Source of the DNA: Actinomycetota bacterium
GTDB lineage: Bacteria > Actinomycetota > Actinomycetes > S36-B12
Direction: 5' to 3'
Length of the DNA: 16,111 nt
NCBI GenBank assembly: GCA_003456155.1
Contig: DMPC01000116.1
Coordinates: 6,135-22,245, forward strand
The position numbers and the translations under genes were made by a program. The notes under the pieces are model-generated. The model was not told the origin of the DNA. It did no database searches and saw only the letters and a list, made by a program, of their open reading frames with translations. Shown here piece by piece: positions 1-6,449 of the stretch (position 1 is the first letter of the stretch; each line of letters starts with the position of its first letter).

Positions 1-1278
1 GAGCGCATCACGGACCTCCTTGCGCTCGTAGAAGCGCGTGCCCCCGACGACGCGATAGGGCAGGCCGACCCGAATGAAGATCTCCTCGAGTGACCGGGAC
101 TGCGCGTTCGTCCGGTAGAAGACGGCGACCTCCGAGGGATTGACGCCCTCGGCATCGGACAGCCGGTCGATCTCGTTCGCCACGAACGAGGCCTCGTCAT
201 GCTCATCGTCCGCGACATAGGCGACGATCGGGTGCCCGCTGCCGGCATCCGTCCAGAGTCGCTTCTCCCGACGGCTCGAGTTGCGCGAGATCACGGCATT
301 GGCCGCAGTGAGGATGGTCTGAGTCGACCGGTAGTTCTGCTCCAGCAGGATGGTCGAGGCATCGGGGTAGTCGCGCTCGAACTCCTCGATGTTGCGGATC
401 GTCGCACCCCGGAAGGCGTAGATCGACTGGTCAGCGTCACCGACCACGCACAGTTGCCCGGGCGCGAGTTGTGCCGTGCCGGGGCCGACCAGCTCCTTGA
501 TGAGCGTGTACTGCGCGTGGTTGGTGTCCTGATACTCATCGACCAGGACGTGCCGGAATCGGCGCCGATAGTGATCGGCAACCTCGGGGAACAGTTGCAG
601 CAGGGCCACCGTGCTCGAGATGAGGTCATCGAAGTCGAAGGCATTCGCGAGCCGCAGCCTGCGCTGATACTCCGCATAGGCCTCGGCGAGGGACTGCTCT
701 GCCGGGTTGGCAGCACGTGAAGCGAACGTCTCGTGGTCGATGAGCTCGTTCTTGAGGTTCGACACCTGAGCGAGGTACGACCGCGGGGGGAACTTCCGCG
801 GGTCGAGATCGAGATCCCGCATGACCATGGTCATCAGACGCAGGGAGTCAGCCGAGTCGTAGATGGTGAACGTGCTCTTCACCCCGAGCCGAGCGGCCTC
901 ACTGCGCAGGATCCTGACACAGGCACTGTGGAAGGTGGAGACCCACATGGCCCGCGATCGGGCCCCGACCAGCTCCGCAACCCGCTCCTTCATCTCACCC
1001 GCCGCCTTATTGGTGAAGGTGATCGCCAGGATCTCTCCGGGTGTCGCGTCACCCGAGGCGAGCAGGTGGGCGATCCGACGGGTCAGGACGCGTGTCTTGC
1101 CGGAGCCCGCACCCGCGACGATGAGGAGCGGACCGCCTCGGTGCTCCACCGCCGCGCGCTGCGCGGGATTGAGGTCAGCGACGAGCTCCTCGAGTCCGCG
1201 GGCGGGTGACCGAGGAGGCTCCGCCGCCGCACCGCGCCCCGAAGGCGGGGAGGGCAGGTGGAACAGCGCGTCGGTCAC
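1..1278 (-). CDS. pcrA: ATP-dependent DNA helicase PcrA/UvrD (superfamily 1), C-terminal part outside the window
   Basis: This is a cytoplasmic 3'-5' DNA helicase of the UvrD/Rep/PcrA family, which acts in repair and in clearing replication obstacles. The 426 visible residues carry the family motifs in order: Walker A AGAGSGKT (about 55-62), motif Ia ITFTNKAA (86-93), STFHS (114-118), motif II VDEYQDTN (246-253), motif III VVGDADQSIYAFRG (278-291), NYRS (315-318) and FYRTNAQSR (387-395), then GTRFYERKE (413-421). A full-length member has roughly 700-800 residues, so the rest lies beyond base 1. The first 37 residues are a low-complexity lead before the conserved NPAQRAAV. I chose the GTG at 1278 because a TANNNT hexamer ends 6 bases upstream, which suggests a leaderless message. 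An ATG 10 bases further upstream runs into a stop after two codons. It is not obviously linked in function to its neighbours. Confidence 0.96.
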   Translation of the reverse strand, partial: MTDALFHLPSPPSGRGAAAEPPRSPARGLEELVADLNPAQRAAVEHRGGPLLIVAGAGSGKTRVLTRRIAHLLASGDATPGEILAITFTNKAAGEMKERVAELVGARSRAMWVSTFHSACVRILRSEAARLGVKSTFTIYDSADSLRLMTMVMRDLDLDPRKFPPRSYLAQVSNLKNELIDHETFASRAANPAEQSLAEAYAEYQRRLRLANAFDFDDLISSTVALLQLFPEVADHYRRRFRHVLVDEYQDTNHAQYTLIKELVGPGTAQLAPGQLCVVGDADQSIYAFRGATIRNIEEFERDYPDASTILLEQNYRSTQTILTAANAVISRNSSRREKRLWTDAGSGHPIVAYVADDEHDEASFVANEIDRLSDAEGVNPSEVAVFYRTNAQSRSLEEIFIRVGLPYRVVGGTRFYERKEVRDAL

Positions 1279-1284
1279 GCCTGC

Positions 1285-1290
1285 ATCCTA
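1285..1290 (-). promoter_or_regulatory. Putative -10 element (TAGGAT) for leaderless pcrA
   Basis: TAGGAT reads on the minus strand, followed by 6 bases and then the GTG start. TANNNT 6-7 bases before a start codon is the known layout of leaderless transcripts in actinobacteria. There is no clear -35 element. The AGGA inside the hexamer could also act as a weak ribosome binding site, so the assignment is tentative. Confidence 0.5.
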
Positions 1291-1330
1291 GGCAGACCGC
1301 CGGACACCCCCCGGATGTGCGCGCACGCCG

Positions 1331-3358
1331 TCAGCGGCGAACCCAGCCCACGATCTGGACGCGCACCTTGGAGGCGACCGAGGGATGGATGACGACCTTT
1401 CCATCGGTGCCGATCTCCGTCACGACGAGGCTGATCTGCCTGTGCTCCGGATCGATCGGCGCCGATCGGGTCCCCGGCGCAGCCTTGTCGAGGCCGTACA
1501 CCCGCAGATTGCCGGCGTCAGGGCCCTTCGTGCGCGTGGTCACCTTGAGGATGACGCCGGTGACGCGCTTGCCCCTCTTGGGCAGTCCGGCAACGCCGGT
1601 GATGGGACCCACCACGAGCGGCGTATCAGCGGTGAGCGCCCCCTTCGCGATGCGCTTGCGCTCCGCGTTGCGCACCTTGATGGGGGCGTCGTTGACGGAG
1701 TAGCCGAGCACCTCCATCCGCAGCTGGACCATGCCCTTGCTGGAGTTGGTCAGGGCGACCTGGCCGCCCTGCACGGGCACGACCATGACAGACGAGCGCA
1801 CCTGCCCCTTGGGGAAGGCGAGGCTGGCGCCCTGCTGCTGGTCCGGTGTTCCGATACGAACCTTTCCGCGCTTGGTGGACTCTCGAGTGGTAACCAGGAC
1901 CAGCGCTGACGTCGCCTCCGAGGGCACTGCGCTGAGACCCACGACCCGGGCCTCGTCCGGCTGCAGGGGGCCCTGCCCGGTGGACTCGTAGCCCAGTTCT
2001 GATCCGACGGCGATGAACTCGTCCGTCGGCTCAGCAACCGGGGCGGGCGCCGGAGGCGCGGGCGGCGCGGGCGCGAAGGTCGGGGCCGGCGCCGGAGCCA
2101 CAGCGGACTCCTGACTCATGTCCACGGCCTGACCCGGCGTGCCGATGGTCACGTTCGGGACGTCACCGGGGCCGAACCAGCCGATCACGTCGAGCGTCAG
2201 ATCCGTCGCACCGGTGCCGTTGGCCAAGGCCACCGTCCCGTCGCTCGCCACCGGGACGATGGCTGTCCCGGTCGCGTCCTTGTTCATGGGGACCTTGACG
2301 ACGATGTCGCTCTTTCCCTCACCCGGACCCCAGATGCGGATCCGTGAATCAGCATTCGAGCCGAGCGCACCGACGCTCACGGCCACCGCGGCGACCCCCT
2401 CGGTCGGGACGCCTCCCACGCCTGTCACCTTCGCGTAGATCCGCTTGCTGTCACCGGCAAGGGTGTCCTGCTGGAGTCGGCATCTCTCGGGAACGCCGAG
2501 GGCACGACGCGTGGCCAGGACCCGGACCGGCTCGATGGCCGTCATGTCGGCCGCGCGTCCCGTGCTCACCAGTGAGGCGGAGCTGCGGGCTCGTGGGCAG
2601 TAGGGCGCATCCATCGGCGTTCCGTCCCAGAAGGACGTGCGCCCACTGGCTCCGTCCCAGGTCAGCGAGATGTGGATGTGGTCGCGATGGCACACGGTGT
2701 CATTGCCCGACGACGGCAGGGAGAAGCAGCCCTTGAGCTCGGTCCAGCCCCGCTCGACGTCGTACCCACGCCAGATGCGGTCGTTCCAGCCGATGTACAT
2801 GACGCCGAGACGCATAGCGTTGCCATAGGGGTTGCCGAACTGATCGGGACCGAGCAGCCAGCCCAGGAAGGCCTCGGCATCTGCTCGCTGCTGGGCCTTG
2901 CGCACGCTGACCATCCAGTCGAGTGCGCGGCCCTCCTTGTGCTCGCTCTGGCCGCCGACGTCGCACGCGCGCGGGATCCAGACGGTCTCGTCAGAGCCGT
3001 AGGTGGCCTTGATCAGATCGGCGAGCTTCTGCGTTCCCGCCTTGGCCGCCGGGTCGCACTGGGCCTGGCCCTCATATGTCGGCGAGACGTCGTAACCCTC
3101 AGGGAGAGGAGTCGGGACGGCGGGGACGGTGGAGGGGGGCAGGCCGGTCCCGGGGACGGGGGGTCCGGCCACGGCGCCGGTCCAGGTCGAGGGCTGCCAG
3201 GTGTCGCCGCTCGCACTCGCGCTCGTGAGGGGAGCCACGAGGGCCACGGCCGCGCAGGCCCCCAGCGCAGCAGCCCCGCGCAGCAGTCGTCCCGACGCGT
3301 GCACGCGGGCACGACGGGACAGGGCACGGAACCCGTGCCGGCGGGGAAGCACGCGCAT
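1331..3358 (-). CDS. Secreted protein: M15/LAS-like zinc peptidase domain plus three actinobacterial beta-repeats
   Basis: The 675-residue product starts with a basic region and hydrophobic stretch (about 24-48) ending SASAS-G, a clear signal peptide. A proline-rich linker (64-86) follows. The domain at about 95-245 has SEHKEGRALD (138-147) and DHIHIS (226-231). This is the H-x6-D...H-x-H zinc-ligand pattern of LAS/M15 peptidases (VanY-like, often annotated as ARB_07466-like or extensin-like), so a peptidoglycan peptidase role is plausible but not proven. Three copies of a beta-rich repeat common in actinobacterial surface proteins follow at about 276-393, 444-554 and 561-675. They carry 'TGV.GVP' cores and end in 'IGWF', 'LGYS' and 'VGWV'. 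An Ala/Pro linker (417-444) separates repeats one and two. The ATG at 3358 fits the signal peptide. Three tandem 9-mers lie upstream (3378-3404). Confidence 0.9.
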   Translation of the reverse strand: MRVLPRRHGFRALSRRARVHASGRLLRGAAALGACAAVALVAPLTSASASGDTWQPSTWTGAVAGPPVPGTGLPPSTVPAVPTPLPEGYDVSPTYEGQAQCDPAAKAGTQKLADLIKATYGSDETVWIPRACDVGGQSEHKEGRALDWMVSVRKAQQRADAEAFLGWLLGPDQFGNPYGNAMRLGVMYIGWNDRIWRGYDVERGWTELKGCFSLPSSGNDTVCHRDHIHISLTWDGASGRTSFWDGTPMDAPYCPRARSSASLVSTGRAADMTAIEPVRVLATRRALGVPERCRLQQDTLAGDSKRIYAKVTGVGGVPTEGVAAVAVSVGALGSNADSRIRIWGPGEGKSDIVVKVPMNKDATGTAIVPVASDGTVALANGTGATDLTLDVIGWFGPGDVPNVTIGTPGQAVDMSQESAVAPAPAPTFAPAPPAPPAPAPVAEPTDEFIAVGSELGYESTGQGPLQPDEARVVGLSAVPSEATSALVLVTTRESTKRGKVRIGTPDQQQGASLAFPKGQVRSSVMVVPVQGGQVALTNSSKGMVQLRMEVLGYSVNDAPIKVRNAERKRIAKGALTADTPLVVGPITGVAGLPKRGKRVTGVILKVTTRTKGPDAGNLRVYGLDKAAPGTRSAPIDPEHRQISLVVTEIGTDGKVVIHPSVASKVRVQIVGWVRR

Positions 3359-3377
3359 ACTCTGACACGAATGGGGC

Positions 3378-3404
3378 GATTGTTACCAGTGTGACTCGTG
3401 TGAA
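3378..3404 (-). promoter_or_regulatory. Three tandem 9-mers resembling MtrA boxes upstream of the secreted peptidase gene
   Basis: On the minus strand, 20-46 bases before the ATG at 3358, the sequence reads TTCACACGA, GTCACACTG and GTAACAATC in exact head-to-tail 9-base steps. Each keeps a (G/T)T(C/A)ACA core. Tandem GTCACA- or GTAAC-type motifs are reported for the response regulator MtrA, which controls cell-wall hydrolase genes in actinobacteria. The last copy overlaps TAACAAT, which could be part of a -10 element. The surrounding region (3359-3458) is the most AT-rich intergenic stretch here. Assigning these to MtrA is inference. Confidence 0.4.
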
Positions 3405-3458
3405 ATTCGCAAATCGGTCATTTTCCGCTCTATGCGCCCGGTTTTGGGGTCCCCGCCC

Positions 3459-4580
3459 CTAGCGACGCCTCCACCAGGCCCGAGCCCGCTGGGCGACCGC
3501 TCGAGGCCCGGGCGCCGCCGCCTCCTCCCGGGCAGCGTCCAGCGCACCCATCAGGGCGCTGATCGCGGCATCCACGGGCAGGTCGACCGCATCGTCGACC
3601 GACTCCTCCGGGCCCGTCATCCGCTCCCGGAGCACGCCGGGATCACCCAGGATGCGCACCCCAGTCGCCTCGATGCGGGTGACCATCTCGTCGGCGATCT
3701 CGGCGGCACGGTCGAGGGCCCACTGCGGCGTCGACAGTCGCGCTTCGTCGGGCAGCGGTGCGCGACCCTCGACCAGGCCCTTCACCATCAGGGCCTGGAC
3801 GCGATTCGGGTACGCCCGCCACCCCTGAGCACCCCCCACGGCCACATTCAGCCGCCTGAGGAAGGCCGCCTCCGCCAACGTCATCGACCTGTTCGACACG
3901 TCGCCACGACGATCGAAGAGCGTGTTGCGGGGAAGACCCAGCAGATCCTCGAAGTGATGGAAGATCCCCTCCCGCACCCGATCATCCACGACGACGACGG
4001 TCACGCGCTCGGCTCCGACCGCAGCAACCCATCGCTCGACGAGCTCGTCATGACGGTGCCGGCGCCAGAAGATCGTGTTGCGCGTCGCATCATCGTCCTG
4101 GAAGAGCATCCGACGGATCCAGGGCAGGTAGGGGGTCTCGAAGCCCGACTTCAGGTTCTGCTGCCAGGCCGACGGGAGGATGCGTCCGAGGTTGCGCAGC
4201 GTCACGACCACCTCAAGCCGATCGGCCCCCACATCGCTGACGATGCGGTCGACGACCTCGACGGGACTCTCCGCGAAGAACTCGCTCGAGATGACGGTGG
4301 TCCCGCGGTAGTCGTGTGCCTCCGCCACTGTCTGCGTCCACAGACCGGACTTGGGTGGCTTGGCTCCGTCGGTGCGCCACCCCAGCGGACGCTCCATCAC
4401 CGAGGAGGCCACCTCGCGGTGAGCCATCAGGCGACCGGGGTAGCGGACATTCCAGGTGCCGAGGATGTCGCGTGAGTGGGCGAGCGCCGTCTGGACCGCC
4501 GTCGTGCCCGTCTTGTGAACCCCGATGTGCAGGAGCATCGATCCCTGCGTCGAGCTGCCGGATGACGAGGGCGAACTCAC
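3459..4580 (-). CDS. PAPS-dependent sulfotransferase family protein
   Basis: The 373-residue product begins, after a short Ser-rich lead, with MLLHIGVHKTGTTAVQ (15-30). This is the 5'-phosphosulfate binding loop (K-x-G-T-T) of sulfotransferases that use 3'-phosphoadenosine-5'-phosphosulfate. A strand followed by TLRNLGRILPSAW (127-139) matches the 3'-phosphate binding site with its Arg and Ser. There is no signal peptide or membrane segment, so it should act in the cytoplasm on a nucleotide- or lipid-linked glycan or another acceptor that cannot be named. The C-terminal 60 residues are Ala/Glu/Arg-rich and helical. I keep the GTG at 4580 because TAGCAT lies exactly 6 bases before it. The ATG at 4538, directly before LLHIGVHK, is an alternative. 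The gene is divergent from the sulfatase and pairs logically with it and with the sulfotransferase at 8762. Confidence 0.85.
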   Translation of the reverse strand: MSSPSSSGSSTQGSMLLHIGVHKTGTTAVQTALAHSRDILGTWNVRYPGRLMAHREVASSVMERPLGWRTDGAKPPKSGLWTQTVAEAHDYRGTTVISSEFFAESPVEVVDRIVSDVGADRLEVVVTLRNLGRILPSAWQQNLKSGFETPYLPWIRRMLFQDDDATRNTIFWRRHRHDELVERWVAAVGAERVTVVVVDDRVREGIFHHFEDLLGLPRNTLFDRRGDVSNRSMTLAEAAFLRRLNVAVGGAQGWRAYPNRVQALMVKGLVEGRAPLPDEARLSTPQWALDRAAEIADEMVTRIEATGVRILGDPGVLRERMTGPEESVDDAVDLPVDAAISALMGALDAAREEAAAPGPRAVAQRARAWWRRR

Positions 4581-4586
4581 CGCGTC

Positions 4587-4592
4587 ATGCTA
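4587..4592 (-). promoter_or_regulatory. Putative -10 element (TAGCAT) for the leaderless sulfotransferase gene
   Basis: TAGCAT on the minus strand is followed by GACGCG and then the GTG at 4580. The 6-base spacing places the transcription start at the first base of the start codon. No Shine-Dalgarno sequence precedes this GTG, which fits a leaderless message. Confidence 0.5.
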
Positions 4593-4603
4593 ACAGCGCG
4601 CGA

Positions 4604-4628
4604 GCCCGCCACCCGTGGCTGAGCGGGC
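4604..4628. promoter_or_regulatory. Nested inverted repeats in the sulfotransferase/sulfatase divergent intergenic region
   Basis: The 120-base region between the divergent genes holds a 5-2-5 palindrome, GCCAC-CC-GTGGC (4608-4619). It lies within the span of a second inverted repeat, GCCCGC (4604-4609) with GCGGGC (4623-4628). The position between two opposed -10 candidates would suit an operator controlling both genes. Short GC palindromes are common by chance at this base composition, so support is weak. Confidence 0.25.
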
Positions 4629-4659
4629 ATCGTCGTCCGTGCCGGGAACCGGGGTGACG

Positions 4660-4665
4660 TATCCT
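4660..4665 (+). promoter_or_regulatory. Putative -10 element (TATCCT) for the sulfatase gene
   Basis: TATCCT is the best TANNNT hexamer upstream of the sulfatase. It would start transcription near 4672, giving a leader of about 29 bases that carries the AGGAG ribosome binding site. No convincing -35 element is seen. Confidence 0.35.
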
Positions 4666-4690
4666 CGCTGAGCACCCACCGACGAGCAGC

Positions 4691-4695
4691 AGGAG
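4691..4695 (+). promoter_or_regulatory. Ribosome binding site (AGGAG) that supports the TTG start of the sulfatase
   Basis: AGGAG lies 5 bases before the TTG at 4701. It is the strongest Shine-Dalgarno match in the region and is the main reason for accepting the rare TTG start, which also gives a proper N-terminal signal or anchor segment. Confidence 0.7.
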
Positions 4696-4700
4696 AGACG

Positions 4701-6449
4701 TTGACCGAGGTTCCACCGCGCAAGCGTGTCTCGGTCGTGCTGGCCTCCACGCTCTCCACGGTGGCCATCTTGGGGGGCATCGTCGCCGTCGGCATCGTCC
4801 TCCCGGACTCCCCCATGGTGACGTCCACTTCCGCAGCGGAGTCCAGCCCGCAGGCCAGCAGCCTGCTCGAGGACCCGACGGGCACCGCCGGCACCACGAC
4901 GACGCCCGAACCCGTCGAGACGGACGAGCCGGGTTCCGTCGAGGGTGACGTCTCGCAGATCCGCAACGTGGTGCTGCTCCTCGGCGACGACCTCGACTGG
5001 TCGCTGTTCAACGAGGTCCCCCGCCTGAGGCAGTTCATGGATCAGGGCACGACCCTGAGCAACTTCGTCGTCACCGAGTCGCTGTGCTGCCCCTCCCGGG
5101 TGTCTATTCTCCGGGGCCAGTACGTCCACAACCACAAAGTGGTCTCGAACATGCTCGAGACCGGTGGCGGCTGGCAGACGTTCTACGACCTCGGCCACCA
5201 GAAGGACTGCCTTCCGGTGTGGCTCAGCGAGGCCGGAGTCACGACGTCGCACATCGGCAAGTACCTGAACGGCTTCCCCGGCAAGGAGCTCAGCCCCACC
5301 TACACGCCACCCGGATGGGCGAACTTCGTGTCAACGGGTCGCGGCAAGGTCGCCTACACCGGCTACAACTATGTCCTCAACACCAACGGGAGCCTGCGCA
5401 AGTACGGACGCGCGCCCGGCGACTTCCTCGAGGACGTGCTCACCGGCAAGGCCAACCAGTGGCTCGGCGCCGTCACCGAGCCCTTCTTCCTGCAGTACTC
5501 CTCCTACCTGCCGCACTCCCCTGCTCCCACGGCCCCGCGGAACAAGGGAACGCGTGCCGGCGCCCAGGCTCCACGGGTGCCGAACTTCAATGCCTTCGGC
5601 GCTGACGAGCCCCGATGGCTGCGGACGCACCCGGCCCTCGGACCGAAGCAGGTCGCGAACCTCGATCGTCTCTGGACCCGGCGGCTGGAGTCGGCCGAGT
5701 CGATGGCTGACTCCTTCGACTCGATCATGGAGCAGTTGCGCGCAACCGGTCGACTGGACGACACCCTCGTCATCGTGACCTCCGACAACGGCTACCACGT
5801 CGGGAACCACCGCATCGCCTCGGGCAAGCACACGCCCTTCCGTGAAGACTCCGTCGTGCCTGCCGTCTTCATCGGTCCCGGGATTCCCAAGGGCGTGACG
5901 CTGGACGCCATGGCCTCGACGATCGACCTGGCGCCCACGATCGCGACCCTGCAGGGCGCACGACTCCCCGCCTGGCTCGACGGCCGAGACCTCATGCCGC
6001 TGCTGACGGGTGACCCCGACCTCACCTGGCGCACGGGGATCCTCACCGAGAATCTCGCCCCCACCACACCCGACGACCCCGACTTCTCCGGATTCGAGGC
6101 CCCCAAGTACGCGGCCCTGCGAACCCCGGATTGGCTCTTCGTCGACTTCGGAAGCAAGGACGGCTCCGCCCTGTACAACCTGGCCGTGGATCCCTGGGAG
6201 CTCGACAACGTGATCCGCACGACGGACCCGGCGATCGTGAGCCAGTTGCGGGCGCAGACCAAGGCGCTGGCCGCCTGTCGCGGGGCGAGCTGTCGCGTTG
6301 CCGACAGCCGGCCTGTCCCTCCTGCACCCCGTCCCACGCCCGAGCCCAGCGCCACAGCGTCCCCCGACGCCACGGCGACCCCGACTCCGGACGCCAGTGC
6401 AACCCCCGCCCCCGACGCCACGGCGACCGCGACACCGGCCGCCTCATGA
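4701..6449 (+). CDS. Secreted or membrane-anchored sulfatase (N-acetylglucosamine-6-sulfatase-like)
   Basis: This is a type I sulfatase of 582 residues that hydrolyses sulfate esters outside the membrane. A basic start and hydrophobic segment (about 11-34) act as signal peptide or anchor. A Ser/Thr/Pro/Glu-rich linker (41-83) leads to the catalytic domain. GDDLD (95-99) supplies metal ligands. SLCCPSR (127-133) is the C-x-P-S-R signature whose first Cys (129) becomes formylglycine, so a formylglycine-generating enzyme must be encoded elsewhere. GKYLNG, PPGW, SDNGYHVGNH and GKHTPFRED follow in the order seen in glucosamine-6-sulfatases. The last 48 residues are a Pro/Ala/Thr repeat tail without a sortase motif, perhaps wall-spanning. 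The TTG start has a strong AGGAG. The stop overlaps the convergent polymerase gene by 6 bases. The true substrate is unknown; a glycan made by this locus is a reasonable guess. Confidence 0.92.
   Translation: MTEVPPRKRVSVVLASTLSTVAILGGIVAVGIVLPDSPMVTSTSAAESSPQASSLLEDPTGTAGTTTTPEPVETDEPGSVEGDVSQIRNVVLLLGDDLDWSLFNEVPRLRQFMDQGTTLSNFVVTESLCCPSRVSILRGQYVHNHKVVSNMLETGGGWQTFYDLGHQKDCLPVWLSEAGVTTSHIGKYLNGFPGKELSPTYTPPGWANFVSTGRGKVAYTGYNYVLNTNGSLRKYGRAPGDFLEDVLTGKANQWLGAVTEPFFLQYSSYLPHSPAPTAPRNKGTRAGAQAPRVPNFNAFGADEPRWLRTHPALGPKQVANLDRLWTRRLESAESMADSFDSIMEQLRATGRLDDTLVIVTSDNGYHVGNHRIASGKHTPFREDSVVPAVFIGPGIPKGVTLDAMASTIDLAPTIATLQGARLPAWLDGRDLMPLLTGDPDLTWRTGILTENLAPTTPDDPDFSGFEAPKYAALRTPDWLFVDFGSKDGSALYNLAVDPWELDNVIRTTDPAIVSQLRAQTKALAACRGASCRVADSRPVPPAPRPTPEPSATASPDATATPTPDASATPAPDATATATPAAS
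6361..6428 (+). repeat. Degenerate Pro-Asp-Ala-Thr coding repeat in the sulfatase tail
   Basis: A 20-base sequence is repeated exactly at 6361-6380 and 6409-6428, 48 bases apart. A diverged copy sits between them. The encoded unit is 8 residues (PDATATPT, PDASATPA, PDATATAT). The 24-base period keeps the frame, so copy number could vary by slippage or recombination. Confidence 0.75.

Noticed and set aside
1317..1326. Palindrome GTGCGCGCAC between the secreted peptidase gene and pcrA
   Set aside because: It has no loop for a hairpin and no T-tract. Short GC palindromes are frequent at this composition.
3441..3458. GGGGTCCCC followed by a C-rich run after the sulfotransferase stop, as a terminator
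   Set aside because: The one-base loop cannot form a stable hairpin and there is no U-tract.
3432..4475. Long plus-strand open frame of 347 codons opposite the sulfotransferase gene
   Set aside because: It is antisense to a gene with clear PAPS-binding motifs. Its product is Arg/His/Pro-rich with no domain, as expected from the opposite strand of GC-rich coding DNA.
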